NCBI GenBank assembly: GCA_937902565.1
Contig: CALFMX010000040.1
Span: 1-7,488, forward strand
Source: an uncultured Spirochaetales bacterium
GTDB lineage: Bacteria; Spirochaetota; Spirochaetia; Sphaerochaetales; Sphaerochaetaceae
DNA length: 7,488 nucleotides
Direction: 5' to 3'
Under the pieces are notes generated by a model that was given only the letters and a program-made list of their open reading frames with translations, was not told the origin of the DNA and searched no databases. Position numbers and translations under genes: made by a program. Below, piece after piece: positions 1-5,834 of this stretch (positions are counted from its first letter, which is position 1; each line of letters opens with the position of its first letter).

Positions 1-97
1 TCCTACGAGAGAAACCCCTCAGCTCTCAAAATCCCACAGGATTTGTGATTGAGCCGATATTTTTGAGGATAATGCGCGCTCTTCCTATGCAATGACA

Positions 98-129
98 GCA
101 GATGGAGCACCTCTTTGTGCTCCATCTGC
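98..129 (-). terminator. Perfect 13-bp stem-loop 3' of the aldolase gene
   Basis: Bases 98-110 and 117-129 are exact reverse complements (GCAGATGGAGCAC / GTGCTCCATCTGC) around a 6-base loop. The hairpin begins 22 bases after the TAA stop of the aldolase gene, where an operon terminator would be expected. It lacks a clear T-run on either strand: on the minus strand the stem is followed by TGTCATTGC. It may therefore be a weak or factor-assisted terminator, or an mRNA 3'-end stabilising hairpin. The hairpin itself is seen directly; the terminator role is inferred. Confidence 0.55.
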
Positions 130-151
130 AATCACATCCACGCACAAAATA

Positions 152-1213
152 TTACGTACTGGCAACCTGGGAACGATAGCGCTCCACCTCCCAGTTACGG
201 ATGAAGTCAATCATCTCCTCGGACATGAACTTGGGACCTCCAAAGCTCTCGCTGTAGACAGCGATTGCCACGGTATCAAGGAAGAGGGGGAGCGGCTTCT
301 CCCCGATCGAGAAGAACCCGAGCCCCTCCACAGCTATGATCTTGGCTGCGCTTCCATGCTCCTTTTCAAAGGCGTGGTACGCATCCAAAAGATTCTCCCC
401 CTCCCCCACCCACAGCGGCTTGAACCCTGCATAGACGATATGGTCGGGGGTGAAAGAGGAAGCGACCGGGCCAAACGAATTGGCATTGGCCAGAAAGGAG
501 CGCACCTCGGCGTTGGTCTCGAAGAGCACCTTCTGCCCACTTGCCCCTTCGAGTACCGCGGTGATCGAAGCGACGGCACCCTCATCGTAGGCAACCGGGG
601 TGAAGTCCGGCTTCCTCTCTACCGCCGTCTCGATAGTGTTCATCACCTCTTCGTAGATTCCCTCGATCCCCTCAATGGTGTCGGAACCGACGAAGATACC
701 GTGGTTCTCCAAAAAGATCATCGGGTAGGCTGTCTCTCCCATACGTTCCTTGACAGTCTTGGCGAGAATAAAACCAGGCTTGACCAACTCAACCCAGAGC
801 GCAGAGGGAAAGAGACGCGTAGTGGCCTCCTCTCCCCCTTGGCTGCAGGTGATTCCATTCACCAAGGCCGGATGGAGGTGAACAACGTAGGTGAAGGGCA
901 GGAGGGCATGCAGCAGTGCCTCCACCGACGGACGGCTCACCTCCCCCTCGAGGCGGCAGGCCATCATGTCGGCGAGCACCTCATCCTCCCGCTTCTGGTC
1001 ATCACTGCTGTACTGTTTGTGCCAGATCTGGTCGAGCTTCGCAAGGTCCATCCGGACGAAGCCTCCCGCATCGATGGAGCCGAGGGCGTGGCCACTGGCC
1101 TTCACATAGAGCACACCATCGGCCTTCATCGAGGTGTTGCCCCCGCCGAGGAGCACGTATGCAGAATCAGAGCCGTAGCGCTTGGAGATATCGATCAAAT
1201 GGTCTAGGTTCAT
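152..1213 (-). CDS. Class II aldolase, probable L-rhamnulose-1-phosphate aldolase (RhaE-type, stand-alone)
   Basis: This 353-residue cytoplasmic protein of the class II aldolase/adducin fold probably cleaves L-rhamnulose 1-phosphate into dihydroxyacetone phosphate and L-lactaldehyde. An early GGGNTSMK phosphate-binding segment (residues 23-30) is followed by KASGHALG (38-45) and PSVEALLHALLP (95-106), with E99 the likely catalytic base. The zinc ligands are H112 and H114 in VHLHP and H171 in ENHG. These resemble the N-terminal aldolase domain of bifunctional RhaEW (COG3347 type), not the roughly 274-residue E. coli RhaD. The usual C-terminal short-chain dehydrogenase half is absent: the protein ends shortly after WEVERYR (341-347). 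The start is supported by AGGGAG (1219-1224) 5 bases upstream, and by an ATGA overlap with the rhaA stop, implying translational coupling. Fuculose 1-phosphate is a possible additional substrate because fucose genes lie nearby. The family call is firm; the exact substrate is inferred from context. Confidence 0.88.
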   Translation of the reverse strand: MNLDHLIDISKRYGSDSAYVLLGGGNTSMKADGVLYVKASGHALGSIDAGGFVRMDLAKLDQIWHKQYSSDDQKREDEVLADMMACRLEGEVSRPSVEALLHALLPFTYVVHLHPALVNGITCSQGGEEATTRLFPSALWVELVKPGFILAKTVKERMGETAYPMIFLENHGIFVGSDTIEGIEGIYEEVMNTIETAVERKPDFTPVAYDEGAVASITAVLEGASGQKVLFETNAEVRSFLANANSFGPVASSFTPDHIVYAGFKPLWVGEGENLLDAYHAFEKEHGSAAKIIAVEGLGFFSIGEKPLPLFLDTVAIAVYSESFGGPKFMSEEMIDFIRNWEVERYRSQVAST

Positions 1214-2460
1214 GACCGCTCCCTGAGAACGAGCTCCTCATAGTCGGAGACGGCATCGATCAGATTCTCTTCGAGGACCGTGGAGGTCCGCCGGCAATAC
1301 TCATCCCACACATCGCCGAAGGGAAGGACGGACTGCTCTTCGGCAAGGGCCATCGCCGCCCATCCGTTGCCCGACTCCTCATACTCCATGAGGAGGTCCA
1401 TCGGCTCGAGGAGGGCGAAGAGCAACGCCTTGCGCGTCGAGCGGATGCCGGTCACCCAGGCACCGATCCGGTTGATGGAGGCGTCGAAGAAGTCCAGGCC
1501 GATGTGCACATCCTCGAGCTTGCCGCTCCGTACCAGTTCCTCGGCCACCATCTTCACCTTGTCATTGAAGAGCACGACATGGTCACTATCCCAGCGCATG
1601 GGCCGGCTGACATGGAGGAGCACCTCATCATCAAAGAGGAGGACTGAGCTGAGTTTGTCAGAGATATCCTCCTCGGTGTGGAAGTGTCCCATATCGAGGC
1701 AGAGCATCTTGTTGTTGCGCGCTGCATAGTTCATGTAGAACTCATGCGACCCGACGACAAACGCCTCGCTGCCGATCCCGAAGAGCTTCGTCTCCAGTGC
1801 ATCACGCATTTCGGTAGCCGGATATTCGGTCTCGAAGATCTCATCAAGGCTCTCCTTGAGGATTGAACGATAGCCGAACTTGTCCACCGTATAGTTTTTC
1901 GTCCCGTCAGGAATCCAGGTGTTGAGGATACACGGAGAGCCCTGTTCGCGCCCGATCCAGGCGGCGATGCGCCGGCAGCGCTTTGCGTGCTCGATCCAGA
2001 AGCGCCGCACCCGCTCATCCTTGCTGGAGAGGGTGAAGCCATCATCGGCGAGCGGATGGCTGAAGAAGGTGCCGTTGAAGTCGAGGTGCACCCCCATCTT
2101 CTTGGCCCAGTCCACCCACCCCTGGAAGTGACTCTCCTCGATCTGGTCGCGATCGACAAAGGAGGAGCCGAACTCACCATATGAGGCGTGCAGGCTGAGA
2201 CGGTGGCGCCCGCCGACCATGGAGAGGACCTTCTCCAGGTCCTGGCGCAACTCATCGATGGTGCGCGCCTTGCCCGGATAGTTGCCGGTGACCTGGATAC
2301 CTCCGCCACCGAGGGTGGAGTCCGGCTTCTCAAAGCCGCCGACATCGTCGCCCTGCCAACAGTGGACTGAAATCGCAACGGCCTCCAGTTGTGCAAGAAC
2401 CGCCTCGACGTCAACGCCATGGCGTGCATATTTTGAACGTGCCAACTCGTAGGATGTCAT
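1210..2460 (-). CDS. rhaA: L-rhamnose isomerase
   Basis: RhaA (EC 5.3.1.14) interconverts L-rhamnose and L-rhamnulose, the first step of rhamnose breakdown, in the cytoplasm with divalent metal. The 416-residue product matches the family length (E. coli about 419) and is collinear with it. It contains SVHCWQGDDVGGFE (31-44), GGIQVTGNYPGKAR (53-66), FSHPLADDGFTLS (133-145), WIPDG (182-186), KLFGIGSEAF (225-234), CLDMGHFH (254-261), HVSRPMRWDSDHVV (283-296) and HIGLDFFDASINR (319-331). The acidic and histidine residues of the last four blocks form the metal and substrate site. The open frame continues 16 codons further upstream. I chose the ATG at 2460 because AGGAGG (2467-2472) lies 6 bases before it and the family N-terminus begins there (MTSYELARSKY). 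It is the first gene of an operon with the aldolase (4-base ATGA overlap) and is transcribed divergently from the AraC-type regulator. Confidence 0.97.
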   Translation of the reverse strand: MTSYELARSKYARHGVDVEAVLAQLEAVAISVHCWQGDDVGGFEKPDSTLGGGGIQVTGNYPGKARTIDELRQDLEKVLSMVGGRHRLSLHASYGEFGSSFVDRDQIEESHFQGWVDWAKKMGVHLDFNGTFFSHPLADDGFTLSSKDERVRRFWIEHAKRCRRIAAWIGREQGSPCILNTWIPDGTKNYTVDKFGYRSILKESLDEIFETEYPATEMRDALETKLFGIGSEAFVVGSHEFYMNYAARNNKMLCLDMGHFHTEEDISDKLSSVLLFDDEVLLHVSRPMRWDSDHVVLFNDKVKMVAEELVRSGKLEDVHIGLDFFDASINRIGAWVTGIRSTRKALLFALLEPMDLLMEYEESGNGWAAMALAEEQSVLPFGDVWDEYCRRTSTVLEENLIDAVSDYEELVLRERS

Positions 2461-2466
2461 TGTGTG

Positions 2467-2472
2467 CCTCCT
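2467..2472 (-). promoter_or_regulatory. Shine-Dalgarno site of rhaA
   Basis: Minus-strand AGGAGG is 6 bases from the ATG at 2460. It decides that start over an in-frame ATG at 2508, which would add 16 residues foreign to the RhaA family. Confidence 0.9.
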
Positions 2473-2485
2473 GAATGCTACCGTT

Positions 2486-2514
2486 AGTATACATATACAG
2501 TGTGACATTTATAG
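2486..2514 (-). promoter_or_regulatory. Candidate activator-dependent promoter of rhaA-aldolase
   Basis: The minus strand reads TATACT at 2491-2486, a 5-of-6 match to the -10 consensus. With a 17-base spacer the -35 position falls at 2514-2509 (CTATAA), a poor match. Transcription would start near 2479, giving a leader of about 19 bases that includes the Shine-Dalgarno site. A good -10 with a poor -35 is typical of promoters that need an AraC/RhaS-type activator, and the candidate binding repeat overlaps the -35. This is inferred from sequence only. Confidence 0.4.
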
Positions 2515-2541
2515 AATAATTTACCTTGACAGAATAACTGA
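2505..2541. promoter_or_regulatory. Tandem 19-bp repeat, candidate AraC/RhaS-type operator
   Basis: Two copies of a 19-base direct repeat with an 18-base period occupy 2505-2523 and 2523-2541. They match at 14 of 19 positions, pattern ACnTTnAnAGAATAAnTnA, with an exact core AGAATAA at 2513-2519 and 2531-2537. AraC-family activators classically bind two direct-repeat half-sites of about 17 bp spaced about two helical turns apart. The promoter-proximal copy overlaps the predicted -35 of rhaA, as RhaS and AraC sites do in E. coli. The regulator encoded alongside is the natural candidate ligand. The repeat is seen; binding is inferred. Confidence 0.4.
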
Positions 2542-2560
2542 ATTCTAGCACGATTTTACC

Positions 2561-3427
2561 ATGAAAGAGTATATTCTGCGTGGTGAGATGTTCTTCCACG
2601 AACCGCTCCTGCCACTTGAGGTGCTCCACAGGGACCCCGAGATCCCCTTCTCCTTGCACTCACATGACTTTTATGAGTTGGTCATTGTCGTCTCCGGGCA
2701 AGGCGTGCACCGTATTGGTGAAAAGCATGTACCCATAACAGATGGACATACCTTCCTCATCCGCCCGGGGTGTCGCCACGGCTACTCACACATCAACGAC
2801 CTGACACTCTACAACATCCTCATCGGAGAGCGGGCCTTGGCTCTGCACCTCCATGAGCTCAAGGAGATCAACGGCTTTGCAGAGCTCTTCCTGCAAGCGG
2901 GAGAAGAGGTACACCATGTAAAGTTGAACAATCACCAGCTCAGCGAGGCGGTGACGATCGTCAATGCAATCCGCCTCGAGAGCGAGCGACAGGAACACTC
3001 CTACGGCGCCGGTGCCCTCGCCTATGCCAAGATGCTGCAGCTGATCGTCCTGGTCTGCCGAGTATACAGTGAACACAAGGGAAGCACCTTCATCGCCGAC
3101 CAGCGCCTCGATGAGGTCATCGCCTTCATGGAGGAGAACCTCGACCGTCCCCTCTCGCTCAAGGAGCTCGCCGATTATGCAGCGATGAGCACATCGACAC
3201 TCAACCGCCAGTTCAAGCTCTCCACCGGCTGGTCACCGGTGGAATTCCATATCCACCGACGGGTAGCATATGCTGCAAAGTTGTTGCTCACCACCGACTA
3301 CTCCATGGAGCGGATCAGCGAGCTGACCGGATTCTCCGACTCCAACTACTTTGCCCGACAATTCCGTACCCACATGCAGATGAGCCCCCGTGAATACAAG
3401 CAGTTGTGGACAACAGATCGAAGTTGA
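2561..3427 (+). CDS. AraC-family transcriptional regulator, RhaS/RhaR-like
   Basis: This is a 288-residue two-domain DNA-binding regulator. Residues about 20-95 form a cupin sugar-sensing domain with the HSHDFYELVIVVSGQGVH signature (33-50) and GYSHINDLTLYNIL (74-87), closely resembling E. coli RhaS and RhaR. Residues about 181-285 are the AraC-type double helix-turn-helix. The first helix pair is around 198-220 (SLKELADYAAMSTSTLNRQFK) and the second around 248-271. It ends with the family signature GFSDSNYFARQFRTHMQMSPREYK (257-280). It is transcribed divergently from rhaA, so L-rhamnose (or L-rhamnulose) is the likely effector and rhaA-aldolase the likely target. The ATG at 2561 is the only reasonable start, since an in-frame TAG lies at 2546-2548, but it lacks a recognisable Shine-Dalgarno sequence, suggesting low or unusual translation. 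RhaS and RhaR cannot be told apart here, and a fucose-responsive role is possible because fucU and fucI follow. Confidence 0.93.
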   Translation: MKEYILRGEMFFHEPLLPLEVLHRDPEIPFSLHSHDFYELVIVVSGQGVHRIGEKHVPITDGHTFLIRPGCRHGYSHINDLTLYNILIGERALALHLHELKEINGFAELFLQAGEEVHHVKLNNHQLSEAVTIVNAIRLESERQEHSYGAGALAYAKMLQLIVLVCRVYSEHKGSTFIADQRLDEVIAFMEENLDRPLSLKELADYAAMSTSTLNRQFKLSTGWSPVEFHIHRRVAYAAKLLLTTDYSMERISELTGFSDSNYFARQFRTHMQMSPREYKQLWTTDRS

Positions 3428-3853
3428 TCAGGCCACCACACCCTTCTTGAGGATGATGTTGGCATAGAGGCTCGTCTCCCCGGATGCGATGACGGCATAC
3501 GCCTTGCTGCTGCGCTCATAGAAGGCGAAGCGCTCGATCATCTCAAAACCCTTGAAGCCGGGGTCCCCCGCCTTGGCAATCCTCTCGTAGGCATCCCAGA
3601 TGGGCGTCTCGACACTATCGCCGCTCACCTTCTCCATCAAGAAGGCGTTGGGTGCGTAGGTATCGAGCGGGAAGAGGGTCAAGAGCGCCTCAAGGATGGC
3701 TTCTGCGTTGTGCCCATCGAGGCGGATGACCCGCTCATTCATGCTGGCGGCGGGGAAGTTGCCATCACCGATGACGATCTCGTCGCCGTGACCCATCTCC
3801 ATAATGACTTTCAACAATTCAGGACTGAGAATTGAGGGTATGTTCTTCAGCAT
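3428..3853 (-). CDS. fucU: L-fucose mutarotase, RbsD/FucU family
   Basis: FucU interconverts the alpha and beta anomers of L-fucopyranose, feeding the correct anomer to L-fucose isomerase. The 141-residue product matches E. coli FucU in length (140) and throughout. It contains SPELLKVIMEMGHGDEIVIGD (10-30) with the conserved His22 and Asp30, FPLDTYAP (61-68), RFAFYERSSKAYAVIASGE (108-126) and the C-terminal YANIILKKGV (130-139). I chose the ATG at 3853 because AAGGAG (3860-3865) lies 6 bases upstream and the family N-terminus is ML(K)xI. An in-frame start 19 codons upstream gives an unrelated Cys-containing leader. The gene is divergent from fucI and converges on the AraC regulator with no gap. 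RbsD paralogues are the alternative, but the FAFYERxxKAxAxxxxGE block favours FucU. Confidence 0.95.
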   Translation of the reverse strand: MLKNIPSILSPELLKVIMEMGHGDEIVIGDGNFPAASMNERVIRLDGHNAEAILEALLTLFPLDTYAPNAFLMEKVSGDSVETPIWDAYERIAKAGDPGFKGFEMIERFAFYERSSKAYAVIASGETSLYANIILKKGVVA

Positions 3854-3859
3854 AGCCAT

Positions 3860-3865
3860 CTCCTT
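3860..3865 (-). promoter_or_regulatory. Shine-Dalgarno site of fucU
   Basis: Minus-strand AAGGAG is 6 bases from the ATG at 3853. It abuts another in-frame ATG at 3859 with no spacing, so it selects 3853 as the start. Confidence 0.8.
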
Positions 3866-3875
3866 GCTTTTTCGA

Positions 3876-3904
3876 TTGCAAAATGGGCAGTCGTATGTAA
3901 TACT
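3876..3904 (+). promoter_or_regulatory. Candidate promoter of fucI
   Basis: TTGCAA at 3876-3881 (4 of 6 to the -35 consensus) is followed after 17 bases by AATACT at 3899-3904 (4 of 6 to the -10). The -10 is preceded by TG at 3896-3897, forming an extended -10. Transcription would begin near 3911, about 45 bases before the fucI ATG and immediately upstream of the 14-bp operator-like palindrome. The signals are individually modest; their spacing and position support them. Confidence 0.4.
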
Positions 3905-3913
3905 GAACATGAC

Positions 3914-3927
3914 TGTAAACGATTACA
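3914..3927. promoter_or_regulatory. LacI/CcpA-family operator-like palindrome
   Basis: TGTAAACGATTACA is a 14-bp near-palindrome pairing at 6 of 7 positions with a central CG, the hallmark of LacI/GalR-family operators. It also fits the degenerate cre consensus TGWAANCGNTNWCA at every defined position. It lies just after the predicted fucI transcription start and 28 bases before its ATG, a typical repressor position, and in the upstream region of divergent fucU. A second TGTAAT at 3896-3901 forms a wider dyad with ATTACA at 3922-3927. The regulator is not in the window; a fucose-specific LacI-type repressor or a global catabolite regulator are both possible. Confidence 0.55.
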
Positions 3928-3955
3928 TTAAGCATCATATACCAAGGGGGACGAT

Positions 3956-5770
3956 ATGGCAATGAAGAATGTAGGACCCGAAAAGCGCTATGCAGCCTCA
4001 CTTCCAAAGATCGGCATCCGCCCGGTCATCGATGGTCGGCAACGGGGTGTACGCGAATCGCTGGAAGATCAGACGATGAACATGGCAAAGGCCGCAGCAA
4101 AGCTGATCAGTGAGAATGTATTCCATGGCACCGGCGAGCCGGTCGAGTGTGTCATTGCAGATTCGACCATCGGCGGAGTGCGCCAGAGCGCCGACTGTGC
4201 CGAGAAGTTTGCCCGTGAAGGCGTCAGTATCACCCTCACGGTGACCCCGTGCTGGTGCTACGGTACCGAGACCTTCGACATCGATCCGATGACCATCAAG
4301 GCGGTATGGGGCTTCAACGGCACCGAACGCCCCGGAGCAGTCTACCTGGCTGCAGTGCTTGCAGCCTATACCCAGAAGGGCCTGCCCGCCTTCGGCATCT
4401 ATGGACGGGATGTACAGGACTCCAGCGACACCTCCATCCCGGCCGATGTGGCCGAGAAGATCCTCCGCTTCGCCCGTGCTGGCATAGCGGTGGCGACGAT
4501 GCGGGGCAAGAGCTACCTCTCCATCGGCGGCATGTCGATGGGTATCGCCGGCTCGATCGTCGACCAGGATCTCCTGCAGAACTACCTGGGCATGCGCAGC
4601 GAAGTGGTGGACATGAGCGAGATCGAACGCCGCGTCAACGAGGAGATCTATGATCCTGAGGAGTACAAGCGGGCCATCGCGTGGGTCAGGAAGAACTGCA
4701 TCCAGGCAGAGGACACCGTCAATGCTCCGGAGTCGAGGCGGAGCAAGGAGCAACTCGATAGGGATTGGGAGTACGTCACCAAGATGGTGATGATCGGTCG
4801 TGACCTGATGATCGGCAACAAGAACCTCGCAAAGCTCGGCCTCAAGGAGGAAGCCCTCGGACACAACGCCATCCTCGCCGGCTTCCAGGGCCAGCGGCAA
4901 TGGACCGACCACTGGCCCAACGGCGACTTCATGGAGACGATGCTGAACACCAGCTTCGACTGGAACGGTATCCGTGAACCATTCTTGATGGCAACCGAGA
5001 ACGACCACCTCAACGGTATCAGCATGCTCTTCTGCAAGCTGCTCACCAACCGTGCCTCGATTTTCAGCGACGTGCGCACCTACTGGAGCCCCGAATCAGT
5101 GAAGCGGGTCACCGGCTGGCAGCCCGAAGGCCTCGCCAAGGACGGGTTCATCCACCTGATCAACAGCGGGTCCACCACCCTCGATGCCGCCGGGCAGATG
5201 AAGAATGCGCGCGGAGAGAGTGAGATGAAGCGCTTCTGGGAGATCACCGAAGAGGATGTGAAGAAGACCCTGGAGAACACCCGCTTCAGCGTGGCCAACG
5301 TCGGCTACTTCCGTGGCGGTGGCTTCAGCTCCACCTTCCTCAGTGAAGGGGGCATGCCCCTGACCATGGTGCGCATGAACGTCGTCAAGGGTGTCGGCCC
5401 GGTAGTCCAGATCGCCGAGGGGTGGACCTGCGATGTCCCCGAGGAGGTCTTCGACATCATCAACAAGAGGACCGACCAGACCTGGCCGACGACGTGGTTC
5501 GTACCACGCACCGACGGCAAGGACGGCCCCTTCAAGGATGTCTACTCGGTAATGGCCAACTGGGGTGCCAACCACGGCGCGCTCGGCTACGGTCACTTCG
5601 GGGCGGATATCATCACCCTCTGCTCGATGCTCCGCATCCCGGTGAACATGCACAACGTCAAAGACGAGGACATCTTCCGCCCCAGTGCCTGGTCGATGCT
5701 CGGCATGGACAAGGAGGGAGCGGACTTCCGCGCCTGTGCTACCTTCGGACCGCTCTACGGATCGTACTGA
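3956..5770 (+). CDS. fucI: L-fucose isomerase
   Basis: FucI (EC 5.3.1.25) converts L-fucose to L-fuculose (also D-arabinose to D-ribulose) using Mn2+ in the cytoplasm. The 604-residue product is collinear with E. coli FucI (591). Shared blocks include [13 protein letters not shown] (16-28), [11 protein letters not shown] (96-106), [16 protein letters not shown] (118-133), SIPADV (160-165), [13 protein letters not shown] (191-203), [15 protein letters not shown] (310-324), [18 protein letters not shown] (534-551) and [11 protein letters not shown] (575-585). The metal ligands are present as E348 (ATEND), D372 (SDVRTYW) and H540 (GANHG), matching E337, D361 and H528 of E. coli. The start at 3956 follows AAGGGGG (3944-3950) by 5 bases; a second in-frame ATG at 3962 is less well spaced. 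It is divergent from its mutarotase partner fucU, sits behind a candidate promoter and operator, and is closed by its own terminator, so it is probably monocistronic. Its N-terminus is about 11 residues longer than the E. coli enzyme. Confidence 0.98.
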   Translation: MAMKNVGPEKRYAASLPKIGIRPVIDGRQRGVRESLEDQTMNMAKAAAKLISENVFHGTGEPVECVIADSTIGGVRQSADCAEKFAREGVSITLTVTPCWCYGTETFDIDPMTIKAVWGFNGTERPGAVYLAAVLAAYTQKGLPAFGIYGRDVQDSSDTSIPADVAEKILRFARAGIAVATMRGKSYLSIGGMSMGIAGSIVDQDLLQNYLGMRSEVVDMSEIERRVNEEIYDPEEYKRAIAWVRKNCIQAEDTVNAPESRRSKEQLDRDWEYVTKMVMIGRDLMIGNKNLAKLGLKEEALGHNAILAGFQGQRQWTDHWPNGDFMETMLNTSFDWNGIREPFLMATENDHLNGISMLFCKLLTNRASIFSDVRTYWSPESVKRVTGWQPEGLAKDGFIHLINSGSTTLDAAGQMKNARGESEMKRFWEITEEDVKKTLENTRFSVANVGYFRGGGFSSTFLSEGGMPLTMVRMNVVKGVGPVVQIAEGWTCDVPEEVFDIINKRTDQTWPTTWFVPRTDGKDGPFKDVYSVMANWGANHGALGYGHFGADIITLCSMLRIPVNMHNVKDEDIFRPSAWSMLGMDKEGADFRACATFGPLYGSY

Positions 5771-5791
5771 CCAGAGCAGCCACGTACCAGG

Positions 5792-5820
5792 GACAGGGCC
5801 TCGACGGCCCTGTCTTTTTT
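5792..5820 (+). terminator. Intrinsic terminator of fucI
   Basis: GACAGGGCC (5792-5800) pairs perfectly with GGCCCTGTC (5806-5814) around a 5-base loop, followed directly by six T (5815-5820). The hairpin begins 21 bases after the fucI stop. There is no T-run on the opposite strand, so it should act only on plus-strand transcripts and not on the converging helicase gene. Confidence 0.93.
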
Positions 5821-5834
5821 CTCTCCATCCTCCC

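Noticed and set aside
29..44. Small inverted repeat AAATCC/GGATTT with a 4-base loop
   Set aside because: Six AT-rich pairs with no T-run; expected by chance.
1..48. Short plus-strand open stretch ending in TGA at 46-48, possibly the tail of a gene left of the window
   Set aside because: Only 15 codons are visible with no recognisable motif; other frames in the same stretch are equally open.
92..1207. Long plus-strand open frame (371 codons) antisense to the aldolase gene
   Set aside because: It mirrors the codons of a well-conserved gene in GC-rich DNA, has no Shine-Dalgarno site and shows no recognisable domain.
3854..3910. N-terminal extension of FucU with a Cys-x-x-Cys motif
   Set aside because: The Shine-Dalgarno site lies inside this extension and the family N-terminus begins at 3853, so the extension is untranslated leader.
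3998..5008. Long minus-strand open frame (336 codons) antisense to fucI
   Set aside because: It is the shadow of a confidently identified enzyme; its composition is typical of a reverse-frame translation and no start signal is visible.
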